Below, one piece after another: positions 1 to 6,240 of a stretch of DNA of 10,158 nt; the stretch's first letter is position 1; each line of letters starts with the position of its first letter. This DNA is from an uncultured Muribaculaceae bacterium (GTDB lineage: Bacteria > Bacteroidota > Bacteroidia > Bacteroidales > Muribaculaceae): contig CAJTOB010000073.1 of the NCBI GenBank assembly GCA_910578035.1, forward strand, positions 1-10,158, read 5' to 3'. The translations under genes and the position numbers were made by a program. A model generated the notes under the pieces. It was given only the letters and a program-made list of their open reading frames with translations. It did no database searches and was not told where the DNA came from.

Positions 1-74
1 GACCGTTTATTGTGTTTAACAATTGATTATCGAATAGTTAAAAAGAACCTTCGGCCTTGTACGAGAGAGAAAAA

Positions 75-218
75 ATGATTAAATTTGCATATGGCTTGGA
101 AACTTGTAGAGACAAGTTGCGACAACTTGATTTTTGCCTGTCGGAGACAGAGTATCTCAAATTCAAGAGCCAGGCACTAACAAGGCACTATGAAATTTTA
201 GATACTCTATCTGCTTGA
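75..218 (+). CDS. Possible small hypothetical protein (47 aa)
   Basis: A short ORF starts with ATG at 75 after a purine-rich stretch (gagagagaaaaa) and ends at TGA 216-218. An in-frame TAA at 39-41 rules out a long upstream extension. The product begins MIKFAYGLETC, has two cysteines, and is mostly charged and leucine-rich, so a short helical protein is plausible. No signal peptide or membrane segment is visible. I do not recognise the family. It could be a real small gene, the leftover 3' part of a larger decayed gene, or chance. The structured segment and terminator-like hairpin that follow (269-367) would suit the 3' end of a short transcript carrying it. Confidence 0.35.
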   Translation: MIKFAYGLETCRDKLRQLDFCLSETEYLKFKSQALTRHYEILDTLSA

Positions 219-268
219 TATAGCTATATTTGGAGTACAAGAAACAAGTTCCATCAACTCCACTATGT

Positions 269-358
269 ACTACCGAACTATTTGCCGAAATCGGGTTTCG
301 GCGAGCTAAAGGTTCGGACAAAACGAGTAAAACCTCGGACTATCAAGTAGTTCCGGGG
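269..358 (+). other. Structured non-coding segment with nested inverted repeats
   Basis: CCGAAC (273-278) pairs perfectly with GTTCGG (312-317). Nested inside, GCCGAAA (284-290) pairs perfectly with TTTCGGC (296-302) around a five-base loop. A further hairpin (333-358) follows. Similar CCGAA/TTCGG motifs recur on either side (ACCGAAA near 389, ACCGGA near 417), so alternative pairings are possible. The segment lies before the -7 box of the radical SAM gene, so it is not that gene's leader. It may be the 3' region of an upstream transcript or a small RNA. I do not recognise a known RNA class. Confidence 0.4.
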
Positions 359-367
359 GGTTCTTTT
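333..367 (+). terminator. Candidate intrinsic terminator
   Basis: CCTCGGA (333-339) pairs with TCCGGGG (352-358), with one G-U pair, around a 12-base loop. It is followed after two G by TTCTTTT (361-367). The T-tract is interrupted and the loop is large, so it is weaker than a textbook terminator. It would end a transcript entering from the left, for example one carrying the ORF at 75-218. Confidence 0.35.
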
Positions 368-474
368 ATCTAATCCCTTCGATTCAGGACCGAAACACGG
401 CGCAAAAAAAGGCGCAACCGGACAGAGTTCAGGCACTAACACTTACGGATACGCATAAAATAAAAGTATTTTTG

Positions 475-482
475 TAACTTTG
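475..482 (+). promoter_or_regulatory. Bacteroidetes -7 promoter box for the radical SAM/glycosyltransferase pair
   Basis: TAACTTTG matches the Bacteroidetes -7 consensus TAnnTTTG. I see no clear TTTG at the -33 position. Transcription from here would leave an untranslated leader of about 80 nt before ATG 569. In that leader GGAAGGC (497-503) can pair with GCTTTCC (547-553), with one G-U pair, which may fold close to the start codon. Confidence 0.55.
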
Positions 483-568
483 TCTTTAAATCAACCGGAA
501 GGCAAGGCATATTATCGGCTGGCAGACAACAATCTCAGTCGGCCTGGCTTTCCAATCCGTCATTTTGA

Positions 569-2008
569 ATGAAGCTCACATTTCTAATACCTCCCTGCTA
601 CGACCACAAGCAACCAGCCGAGCGATCGGCCGGCTGCACACGCATCGTGTATCCGATGATTAATATCTACGAACTCACGGCCGCCGCAGTCCTTCGCGAA
701 GCCGGTCACGATGTAGATTACAAGGATTTCGTAGCCGAGGGTAAGCCTGAGGCTTTCGATCGCTTTCTCGAAAGAGATAATTCTGACGCCTATCTGATCT
801 GGAGCGTCAATCTTTCGCTCGACAGCGACCTGAAGGCTATCGAGCACATAAGGTCATGCCACCCTGACACACCTGTGATACTCATGGGGCCGGCACCAAC
901 CTACTACAGCAAGCGCGCACTCTACGACGTCAACACTTATCTTGTGCGCGGAGAGCCGGAGCTGACACTTCTCGAGCTCACCGACTGCCTTGCGCACGGA
1001 GAAAGGCCGACAGAGGTAAAAGGCGTGACTTTTACAGGCGCCGACGGCAAGCCCGTCAACAATCCGCCCCGCAAGCTCAACTTAGACCTCGACAAGCTAC
1101 CCTTCCCGGCCAGAGACCTCCTTAAAGGACGCCAATACCACAATCCGAAGCTTAAGACGGGGCCTTACACCACGATGTTCACCTCGCGCAACTGCCCCTT
1201 CCATTGCATCTACTGTGTGCCCTCGTCGCTGACATTTGCCCGCGAGATAGAGTTTCACAGGGAGCACCCCGGCCGAAAGCCAACAATAGGCTTCCGATCG
1301 CTCGAAAGCGTGGAAAAAGAAGTCGACATGCTCGCAGCCGAAGGATATCGGGCCATCGGCTTCATGGACGACAACTTCATCTGGAATGAGGAGCGCACCG
1401 CCGGCATCTGCCGCATAATGCGCAAGCACGGCATCGTGTGGGGCTGTCAGGCAAGAGCAGACGCCATCACAGAGCCTATTGCCAAAATGCTTGGAGAATC
1501 GGGCTGCAAATATGTTGATATAGGCATCGAGTCGTTCAACCAGGCGATTCTCGAGTATGTAAAGAAAGGAATTACGCGCGATGATATCTACCGTTCTGTC
1601 CGACTGCTCAAGAAATATAATGTGCCGGTAAAGCTCAACGTGCTCATCGGCAGCTCGCCTCTCGAAACGCGCGAGACGGTGCTTCAGACCCTGCGTGAAG
1701 CCAAGAAACTCGACGTCGACCAGGTGATGTTCAACATCGTGTCGCCTTTTCCGGGCACTGTCTACTACGAGATATGCAAAAAGAACGGCTGGATAAAAGG
1801 CGGAGAGTATAAGCCCACAGATGTGCAGCGCGAGTCGATACTCAATCTACCGCAAATCAGCGCCGAAGAAATGGAGCGGCTTCTGTTCCGCAACAATCTC
1901 AGCTTCTTCCTCTCACCCCGTTTCATATGGAAACAGATACGTCGCTTCCGCCGCCCCGGCGAGTTCCTAGCCTCGGCACGCGCACTTAAAATAAAGCTCT
2001 TCCACTGA
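569..2008 (+). CDS. Cobalamin-binding (B12) radical SAM protein
   Basis: The 479-residue protein has the two-domain layout of B12-dependent radical SAM enzymes (BchE-like superfamily). An N-terminal Rossmann-type cobalamin-binding region spans roughly residues 1-150, with ELTAAAVLREAGHDV near 35-49 and a VRGEPE segment at 126-131. A radical SAM barrel begins near 200. The cluster motif is canonical CX3CX2C: C209, C213 and C216 in the context RNCPFHCIYC. GIESFN (319-324) is a typical later SAM-binding strand. Such enzymes use a [4Fe-4S] cluster, SAM and often methylcobalamin for methylations or rearrangements; the substrate here cannot be read from sequence. A glycosyltransferase follows after 30 bp, so the pair is probably co-transcribed, and a cell-envelope or lipid-linked glycan substrate is a reasonable inference. 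No Shine-Dalgarno site is visible. The start is the first ATG and gives a natural N-terminus (KLTFLIPP). Confidence 0.9.
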   Translation: MKLTFLIPPCYDHKQPAERSAGCTRIVYPMINIYELTAAAVLREAGHDVDYKDFVAEGKPEAFDRFLERDNSDAYLIWSVNLSLDSDLKAIEHIRSCHPDTPVILMGPAPTYYSKRALYDVNTYLVRGEPELTLLELTDCLAHGERPTEVKGVTFTGADGKPVNNPPRKLNLDLDKLPFPARDLLKGRQYHNPKLKTGPYTTMFTSRNCPFHCIYCVPSSLTFAREIEFHREHPGRKPTIGFRSLESVEKEVDMLAAEGYRAIGFMDDNFIWNEERTAGICRIMRKHGIVWGCQARADAITEPIAKMLGESGCKYVDIGIESFNQAILEYVKKGITRDDIYRSVRLLKKYNVPVKLNVLIGSSPLETRETVLQTLREAKKLDVDQVMFNIVSPFPGTVYYEICKKNGWIKGGEYKPTDVQRESILNLPQISAEEMERLLFRNNLSFFLSPRFIWKQIRRFRRPGEFLASARALKIKLFH

Positions 2009-2038
2009 AAGCCTTCCGGCATCAGCAGCCACTCTGCC

Positions 2039-2815
2039 ATGAAAGCCCCCCGCCTCTCAATAATAGTACTCACATGCAATCAATGCCATTTCACCCTGCG
2101 TCTGCTTGAAAGCATGACCGGGTATCTGCTCGGTCGTACAGACGATGTGGAGCTGATACTGGTCGACAACGGTTCGACCGACGGCACGGCCGACAAGGTT
2201 GGCGAATGGGCAAGGCTGAATTGCATAACGAATCTTCGCACAATAATCTCGCCCGAGAACCTGGGAGTGGCGCGAGGGCGAAATCTCGGTCTTAGCGCCG
2301 CCACAGGCTCAGCACTGATGCTGCTCGACAACGACACCATTGCCTGCGCCGAGACTTTCGACAGCCTGCTGGAGTATGTCGAAAGCAACTTGCAGTGCGG
2401 TGTCGCCGCACCAGCTCTTTATTCCCCCTCGGGAGAACTGCAAGCATCAGCCAAGCCATACCCGGGCATCTTGTTGAAGCTCTCTCATATTGTCAGACCC
2501 GGCAAAGAACTGCCAAGGGAACGAGAGGAACTTGAAAAGCTTCATCCGTTCTATGTGATAGGCGCCTGCCAGATATTACGACGCGATGTGCTGACGCGCG
2601 TAGGCCTGCTCGACCAAAAGATATTTTACGGCCCTGAGGACGCCGACTTCTGCATACGGGTTCGCAATGCCGGATACACAATAGACTATCTCCGACATCT
2701 TTCGCTCACCCACGACTGGCAGAGAGCCACTCGCCGCTCGCCCTTCGGAAAACTCGGGCGTCTCCACATCAAAGCCCTGCTGCATTTCTGGTTACGCTAC
2801 ACGTTCAAGCACTAA
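2039..2815 (+). CDS. Glycosyltransferase family 2 (rhamnosyltransferase-like)
   Basis: The 258-residue protein has a GT-A fold signature. The N-terminal strand LSIIVLTCNQ (6-15) is followed by VDNGSTDGT (42-50), NLGVARGRN (74-82) and the metal-binding DxD-type motif D97-N98-D99 in LLDNDT. The segment YSPSGELQ (128-135) and the acidic motif GPEDADFC (198-205) are typical of the WbbL/rhamnosyltransferase-like branch. It would transfer a sugar from a nucleotide donor to a lipid-linked or polysaccharide acceptor at the inner face of the membrane; donor and acceptor are unknown. There are no transmembrane helices, so the protein is cytosolic or peripheral. It starts 30 bp after the B12 radical SAM gene and has no promoter box of its own in the gap, which suggests one operon. 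Its length is usual for short GT2 enzymes. Confidence 0.9.
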   Translation: MKAPRLSIIVLTCNQCHFTLRLLESMTGYLLGRTDDVELILVDNGSTDGTADKVGEWARLNCITNLRTIISPENLGVARGRNLGLSAATGSALMLLDNDTIACAETFDSLLEYVESNLQCGVAAPALYSPSGELQASAKPYPGILLKLSHIVRPGKELPREREELEKLHPFYVIGACQILRRDVLTRVGLLDQKIFYGPEDADFCIRVRNAGYTIDYLRHLSLTHDWQRATRRSPFGKLGRLHIKALLHFWLRYTFKH

Positions 2816-2943
2816 AGCGACACCGTTTGCCCATGTTGGCAAGCACCATACCGGCCTCAACGACAAAAACACAACAATCACCTATATTCATTCGAGCCTG
2901 TCAAGGCCAATCTCGGATTATCACGTGTTAATCTACCAAGGGG
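2816..2943. other. Convergent intergenic region
   Basis: This gap separates the 3' end of the glycosyltransferase from the 3' end of the minus-strand operon. It contains only weak hairpins: TTGCC (2827-2831) with GGCAA (2838-2842), and a GCCT/AGGC stem in the Cys-poor tract near 2895-2910. Neither is followed by a T-tract on either strand, so I call no terminator. Confidence 0.4.
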
Positions 2944-3489
2944 TTAAACGGATTGATTATGGGGTTTATGGTGTTTTGCTATTTTGGCTTTTGTGTGCCT
3001 TAGTGCGCTCTTTAAGCCCGGAGAGAGAGGCTGGTTCTGCATCATATCGAGATATTCTTCCAGTTCGGCGAGCAGTTCCGGGAAATGGCGGCACATCTTG
3101 TATGCGGCATATATGCAGAAACATCTGATGGCATAAGGTTCACATTCTGCATTTATTTTCGACATACAATAGTCGAGAAATTCTGTCCTTATATTGTCTG
3201 CATCATATTCCTGTTCTCTCAGGAGCTGGAGAAGCATTCGCTTCTTACTCGTGTCTGTCTCGACCAGCACCATGTCTATCATTTCATCGCGTAAGGTCAA
3301 CAAGCATTCCGCGTCCGTTACAGGCAAATGAGTCATTGCCCAAAGCGAGTTCACGCTCGTCGTCCTGTCGTCAGACCGGGCAAAATTCCAAAGCGCGCTT
3401 ATATTTTCCCGAGAGCCGGAAGCCCACGAAGCCACATTCTTTATTTCCCGAACATGGATACGTTGAGATAGAATTGCGACGGGATTCAT
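2944..3489 (-). CDS. Small HEAT/ARM-like alpha-helical conserved hypothetical protein
   Basis: The 181-residue product is almost entirely predicted helix, arranged as repeated helix pairs. The segment RENISALWNFARSDDRTTSV (27-46), followed by NSLWAMTHLP, resembles a HEAT-type repeat, and further helices run to about residue 150. The C-terminal tail is basic and histidine-rich (TKAKIAKHHKPH). There is no signal peptide or membrane segment, so it is probably cytosolic. Proteins of this size and pattern are common hypothetical proteins in Bacteroidales, and HEAT-like scaffolds usually bind proteins or nucleic acids; the role here is unknown. Its ATG overlaps the stop of the preceding membrane-protein gene in an ATGA arrangement (3486-3489), which points to translational coupling as the last gene of a three-gene operon. 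Confidence 0.75.
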   Translation of the reverse strand: MNPVAILSQRIHVREIKNVASWASGSRENISALWNFARSDDRTTSVNSLWAMTHLPVTDAECLLTLRDEMIDMVLVETDTSKKRMLLQLLREQEYDADNIRTEFLDYCMSKINAECEPYAIRCFCIYAAYKMCRHFPELLAELEEYLDMMQNQPLSPGLKSALRHTKAKIAKHHKPHNQSV

Positions 3490-3719
3490 TTCCTAAGTCT
3501 GTCAATGATTGCAAGAGCAAAATGGACGAATATGCCATAGACAAGGGTCGCCAACAGAGCCATACCTTCATTAGTCATTATAATGTACGACAAGGGCATG
3601 GGGCTTTCGGGGCTTGCCTGATGAAAGGCCGCGACAATGGCGAACACAGACAAGGCGATGAAAACAACTATCACCGACAGCGCCGCAAACCCCAGTTTAA
3701 ATCTACCAATCTGTATCAT
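3486..3719 (-). CDS. Small membrane protein with two transmembrane helices
   Basis: The 77-residue protein has two hydrophobic segments, at about residues 9-31 (FKLGFAALSVIVVFIALSVF) and 52-72 (GMALLATLVYGIFVHFALAI). A short polar loop joins them and the C-terminus is basic (DRLRK). The basic residues near both ends suggest that both termini face the cytoplasm. I do not recognise a family. It lies 3 bp after the stop of the rhodanese gene and overlaps the HEAT-like gene by 4 bp, so it is the middle gene of a compact operon. It could anchor or partner the HEAT-like protein at the membrane, but that is inference from position only. Confidence 0.75.
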   Translation of the reverse strand: MIQIGRFKLGFAALSVIVVFIALSVFAIVAAFHQASPESPMPLSYIIMTNEGMALLATLVYGIFVHFALAIIDRLRK

Positions 3720-3722
3720 AAT

Positions 3723-4121
3723 TCATTTTATTGCCTTTACCGGAAGGCCTTCTTCGTTCCACTCAATGATTCCGCCTTTCAGATTCACTACCTTATAGCC
3801 GAGTTCCGTGAGCGTTTCTGCCGCGTCCATTGAGCGTCGGCCACTGCGGCAGTACACAAGTATGGTCGAATCTTTCGACAACTCCTTGTCGGCTCTCTGC
3901 CGGAAATCGTCGGATTGGACGTTTATGTTTATAGCTCCGGCAATGTGCCCTTCTGCAAACTCCTGAGGGCTACGGACATCGAGTAATTGCACAGAGTCTG
4001 CCTTGATTGCTTTTTCAAATTCGACAGCCGACACAGACACTATATTATCGCTGTGGCTGCACCCGAAGGATTGCATAGCACTCATCATGATTACTATCAG
4101 AGGAATAAGCTTGTTTCTCAT
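3723..4121 (-). CDS. Rhodanese-domain lipoprotein
   Basis: The 132-residue protein starts with a signal peptide (MRNKLIPLIVIMMSAMQSFG) ending in a lipobox-like SFGC, with lipidation expected at C21. A single rhodanese domain follows: LLDVRSPQEFAEGHIAGAIN (46-65), the catalytic loop C91-RSGRR in VYCRSGRR, and the closing LKGGIIEWNEEGLPV (114-128). The catalytic cysteine is present, so sulfur-transfer or cysteine-persulfide chemistry is possible, here in the periplasm. Length and layout match the many single-domain periplasmic rhodaneses of Bacteroidetes. It is the first gene of the operon with the two-helix membrane protein (3-bp gap) and the HEAT-like protein. The physiological acceptor is unknown. 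Confidence 0.9.
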   Translation of the reverse strand: MRNKLIPLIVIMMSAMQSFGCSHSDNIVSVSAVEFEKAIKADSVQLLDVRSPQEFAEGHIAGAININVQSDDFRQRADKELSKDSTILVYCRSGRRSMDAAETLTELGYKVVNLKGGIIEWNEEGLPVKAIK

Positions 4122-4142
4122 ATCGTTATTCAGTAATGAGTG

Positions 4143-4150
4143 TAAATATA
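4143..4150 (-). promoter_or_regulatory. Possible -7 box for the rhodanese operon
   Basis: Read on the minus strand this is TATATTTA, one base short of the TAnnTTTG consensus and about 20 bp upstream of the start at 4121. No clear -33 element is present. The end of the inverted-repeat element (4170) lies only about 20 bp farther upstream, so that repeat may overlap the promoter. Confidence 0.3.
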
Positions 4151-4169
4151 CGATTTTTTAATCAGATTA

Positions 4170-4506
4170 AGAGCTTGTTTAAAAACATATGTTAAATCAC
4201 AGGCCAAAAAGCCTGAGATGGATTTATTTCTGAGACGAAGGAGCATAGCGGTGGCTATGTAACTGAGACGAAGGGATAAAGACGCTCAGGATTTTTGGAG
4301 GCGAAGCCTTTGATTTCAAATTTTCAGACAGTTTGAATTATAATTAAGGTGATTGTTGTTAACATTAGTTCCGTCTTGGTGCCTTTTTGTTAACTTGCAT
4401 ATTGCTCATCGGTTACATAGCCACCGCTATGCTCCCTCTTCACAATCTGCAATTTAAGCAAAAATTCACCAACCTGTGACTTAACATATGTTTTTAAACA
4501 AGCTCT
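4170..4506. repeat. MITE-like inverted-repeat element (337 bp, non-coding)
   Basis: The outer arms 4170-4203 and 4473-4506 are inverted copies over 34 bp with one mismatch; they begin AGAGCTTGTTTAAAAACATA and run into a TCACAGG core. A second perfect 24-bp inverted pair lies inside at 4240-4263 and 4412-4435, and each copy contains the small hairpin CATAGC-GGTG-GCTATG. The arms are separated by 36 and 37 bp of non-matching sequence, so the element keeps a symmetric plan without being a full palindrome. In the left half the 12-mer CTGAGACGAAGG occurs twice (4230-4241, 4263-4274), flanking the hairpin. No convincing ORF is present. Possible 3-bp TAA duplications flank it if the ends are GAGC...GCTC. 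A third, diverged arm lies at 10109-10158. This fits a non-autonomous interspersed repeat. Confidence 0.8.
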
Positions 4507-4510
4507 AAAG

Positions 4511-4540
4511 AAAAAACGGTCTGTCCTTGAGAGACAGACC
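4511..4540 (-). terminator. Intrinsic terminator of the 4563-5456 radical SAM gene
   Basis: On the minus strand GGTCTGTC pairs perfectly with GACAGACC (4533-4540 with 4518-4525) around a 7-base loop. One G later comes a run of six T (4511-4516). It sits 22 bp past the stop codon at 4563, so it belongs to that gene. It also separates the gene from the inverted-repeat element. Confidence 0.85.
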
Positions 4541-4562
4541 TGAAATAATGGATATAGAATCT

Positions 4563-5456
4563 TCACAGATGCCATATCCTGCTGCGATAGGCTTTGAGTT
4601 CCTCTTCTGGAAAATCCGCTATCGCCTTGTCAAATTCCCGGAGTAACGCAGTTTTGTCATCAGGCAATGCTCCGGTTACAGGCACTGTATTGGAAATATG
4701 GTGCCCGAGCAGATTGACCTTTATTTTCAATCTTTCAATCAGTGTGCGCATCTCCATAAGACGCTCTATTTCCGGCTCTTCCTTATAAGTTCCGTCAATA
4801 ACTTCTTGATACAGCTGCGATTCCGGAAATATAGTGAGCGACACAATGTTGATGATGCATGGGTGGAGCTGATTGAGGACATCTGCTGTAACCATGGCGC
4901 TTTCAACACCTTTTCCTCTCCCTCCGAGGCCGTTCAGATAGAACACATTATATCGTATACCGGCCTCATCGAGTTTCGATAGCTGCTCCAAAATATCTGA
5001 CGCATGATAGCCCTTGTTCATTCTGTCGAGAGTCTCGTCGTGGGCAGTCTCAATACCTATGTTGATGCTGTCGAGTTTCAAATGTCTCAGATTTCTTAGT
5101 TCCTCAACCGACTTTGGCGCAATGTCTGTCACACGAGCGAACATTCCGAACGAAACTAAGTGAGGAAGATATTTGCGCATAAGCAGAGCTATATCCACAA
5201 GCTTATTGTAGCTCAAGGCAAAAGGGTTGGCACCGGTAAGATAGACACGTCTTGCGCGAGGCTGCCACTTATGGATAACTTTCAGATCTTCTTCGACCTC
5301 CGACAGCGGCGACATACGGAACGAAGTGCCGTGATAGAGGCTACAGAATTTACATTTGTGCCATGTGCAGCCCGATGTAATCTGGAGAAGCTGTGAATTG
5401 GCCTCGTATGGCGGACGCCACACCTGCCCGGTGAAATGTAGCTGCGGATATATCAT
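4563..5456 (-). CDS. Radical SAM protein with CX4CX2C cluster motif
   Basis: The 297-residue protein carries a radical SAM domain near its N-terminus. PPYEANSQLLQITSGC leads into C30, C35 and C38 (GCTWHKCKFC), a CX4CX2C spacing rather than the usual CX3CX2C. To my knowledge this spacing is typical of one branch of COG1032-like proteins (GCSHNKCTFC-type motifs), so the protein is probably intact and active. Later barrel features are VYLTGANPFAL (71-81) and INIGIETAHDETL (131-143), the latter a SAM-contacting strand. No extra cobalamin or SPASM domain is visible. Substrate and pathway are unknown. The gene stands alone with a strong terminator behind it and is divergent from the HxlR gene at 5591, but nothing shows that the two are functionally linked. 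Confidence 0.88.
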   Translation of the reverse strand: MIYPQLHFTGQVWRPPYEANSQLLQITSGCTWHKCKFCSLYHGTSFRMSPLSEVEEDLKVIHKWQPRARRVYLTGANPFALSYNKLVDIALLMRKYLPHLVSFGMFARVTDIAPKSVEELRNLRHLKLDSINIGIETAHDETLDRMNKGYHASDILEQLSKLDEAGIRYNVFYLNGLGGRGKGVESAMVTADVLNQLHPCIINIVSLTIFPESQLYQEVIDGTYKEEPEIERLMEMRTLIERLKIKVNLLGHHISNTVPVTGALPDDKTALLREFDKAIADFPEEELKAYRSRIWHL

Positions 5457-5590
5457 ATCTCAATTATTTTTTGTACTTTCGAGGGCAAAATTAGATGATT
5501 ATCAGAGCGGAAGCAATAACTTACCGAATGGTTTGACCCTTACCTGAAAGTTTGCTTTGCTAATTACCAAGCTCTTTGCACTCCTCTGTT
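5457..5590. promoter_or_regulatory. Divergent intergenic region, radical SAM (-) and HxlR (+)
   Basis: This 134-bp gap must hold promoters for both directions. On the plus strand TTTG at 5551-5554 and CTCTTTG at 5572-5578 are a weak -33/-7 pair with a short spacer. I see no good TAnnTTTG for the minus strand. An HxlR protein often represses its own promoter, so an operator may lie here, but I see no clear palindrome. Confidence 0.3.
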
Positions 5591-5950
5591 ATGGCTAAAA
5601 AACTTGACTACGATTTCTGTAGGGCAGCTCCAATGCTTGAATGGCTCGGCAATAAGTGGGCGCTGGTGGTTCTCGTGAAGATTTCAGAGAACGAACCCGT
5701 GCGCTTCAACGAGCTATACCGCTGCATTCCGTCTGTATCAGAGAAAGTCCTGTCGCAGGTTTTGAAGCAACTTGTGGTCGACGGGATAATCAGGCGGGAG
5801 CTCTTTCCCGACGTGCCTCCGCGGACAGAATATTCCATCACCAATTTCGGGAAGACCCTGTTGCCACATATCGAGGCTCTGCTCGACTGGGGCCGTGAGA
5901 ACTTTGAACAAATAATAGCTAACCGACAAAGACAGAGTACCGCACAATGA
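5591..5950 (+). CDS. HxlR-family winged-helix transcriptional regulator
   Basis: This is a 119-residue HxlR-type (MarR-like fold) regulator. The helix-turn-helix region covers about 13-65 (WLGNKWALVVLVKI, RFNELYRCIPSVSEKVLSQVLKQL). The wing is marked by the hallmark PPRTEYSIT followed by GKTLLPHIEALLDWGREN. Such proteins bind DNA as dimers and often respond to reactive electrophiles or redox change through an N-terminal cysteine. C10 sits 13 residues before the W of NKW, the position of the usual sensing cysteine. I chose ATG 5591; an in-frame TTG at 5576 would add five residues that do not look conserved and would overlap the candidate promoter. Its stop overlaps the next start (ATGA, 5947-5950), so the two are coupled. 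Confidence 0.88.
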   Translation: MAKKLDYDFCRAAPMLEWLGNKWALVVLVKISENEPVRFNELYRCIPSVSEKVLSQVLKQLVVDGIIRRELFPDVPPRTEYSITNFGKTLLPHIEALLDWGRENFEQIIANRQRQSTAQ

Positions 5951-6240
5951 CATACGACGATATAAATTTTCCATTTTCCGATGCGCCCGACACAGCTGTT
6001 ATCGTTTGCTCCCATATAATTGACCGCCAGGCTCCGATACTGTTTGTGTCTCATGATGAAGAAGACGGAATGTGGCAATTCCTATGCGGAAAAAAGCATA
6101 GCGAAGATGAAGCCCGGATTGTTTCTTTGAAATATGTGTATTGTCTTGAGCCGGCTATCGGCTTGTTAAAAAACTTGCCTTGCGGATTTTATGCCGAAAG
6201 AAAGTCTCAGACCGACAGATGGATTATCCGAAAGGCATAG
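5947..6240 (+). CDS. Small DUF2185/Imm33-like protein
   Basis: The 97-residue protein has an alternating beta pattern: AVIVCSHIIDRQAPILFVSHDEEDGMWQF leads into LCG, then IVSLKYVYCLEPAIGLLKNLP and a closing FYAERKSQTDRWII. The central W-x-F-x-x-G with a following acidic patch, and the AER...W ending, remind me of the DUF2185/Imm33 group, which includes proteins annotated as toxin immunity factors as well as stand-alone proteins of unknown function. I could not confirm this by search. No toxin gene is adjacent, so an immunity role is not supported here. Translation is coupled to the HxlR gene by a 4-bp overlap, so its level likely follows that regulator. No signal peptide is visible; it should be cytosolic. 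Confidence 0.6.
   Translation: MTYDDINFPFSDAPDTAVIVCSHIIDRQAPILFVSHDEEDGMWQFLCGKKHSEDEARIVSLKYVYCLEPAIGLLKNLPCGFYAERKSQTDRWIIRKA

Noticed and set aside
371..395. TTCGATTC resembling the T-loop of a tRNA
   Set aside because: The flanking bases do not form a five-pair T stem, and no anticodon arm, D arm or acceptor stem can be built around it.
399..417. Direct repeat GGCGCAA twice with 12-bp period
   Set aside because: Only two 7-bp copies, driven partly by an A-run; too short to call iterons or a repeat array.
1097..1429. 110-residue minus-strand ORF inside the B12 radical SAM gene
   Set aside because: It is a shadow of the radical SAM barrel coding sequence in a GC-rich gene.
2827..2842. 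Hairpin TTGCC/GGCAA after the glycosyltransferase gene
   Set aside because: A five-pair stem with no T-tract on either strand; not enough for a terminator.
3336..3833. 165-residue plus-strand ORF
   Set aside because: It lies antisense across three genes with clear family or operon support (HEAT-like, membrane protein, rhodanese) and has low-complexity, non-protein-like composition.
4390..4575. 61-residue minus-strand ORF across the inverted-repeat element
   Set aside because: It reads through the repeat arm and the terminator hairpin and has no protein-like pattern.
5608..6078. 156-residue minus-strand ORF
   Set aside because: It is antisense to the HxlR gene and its coupled partner, both well supported, and shows no recognisable domain.
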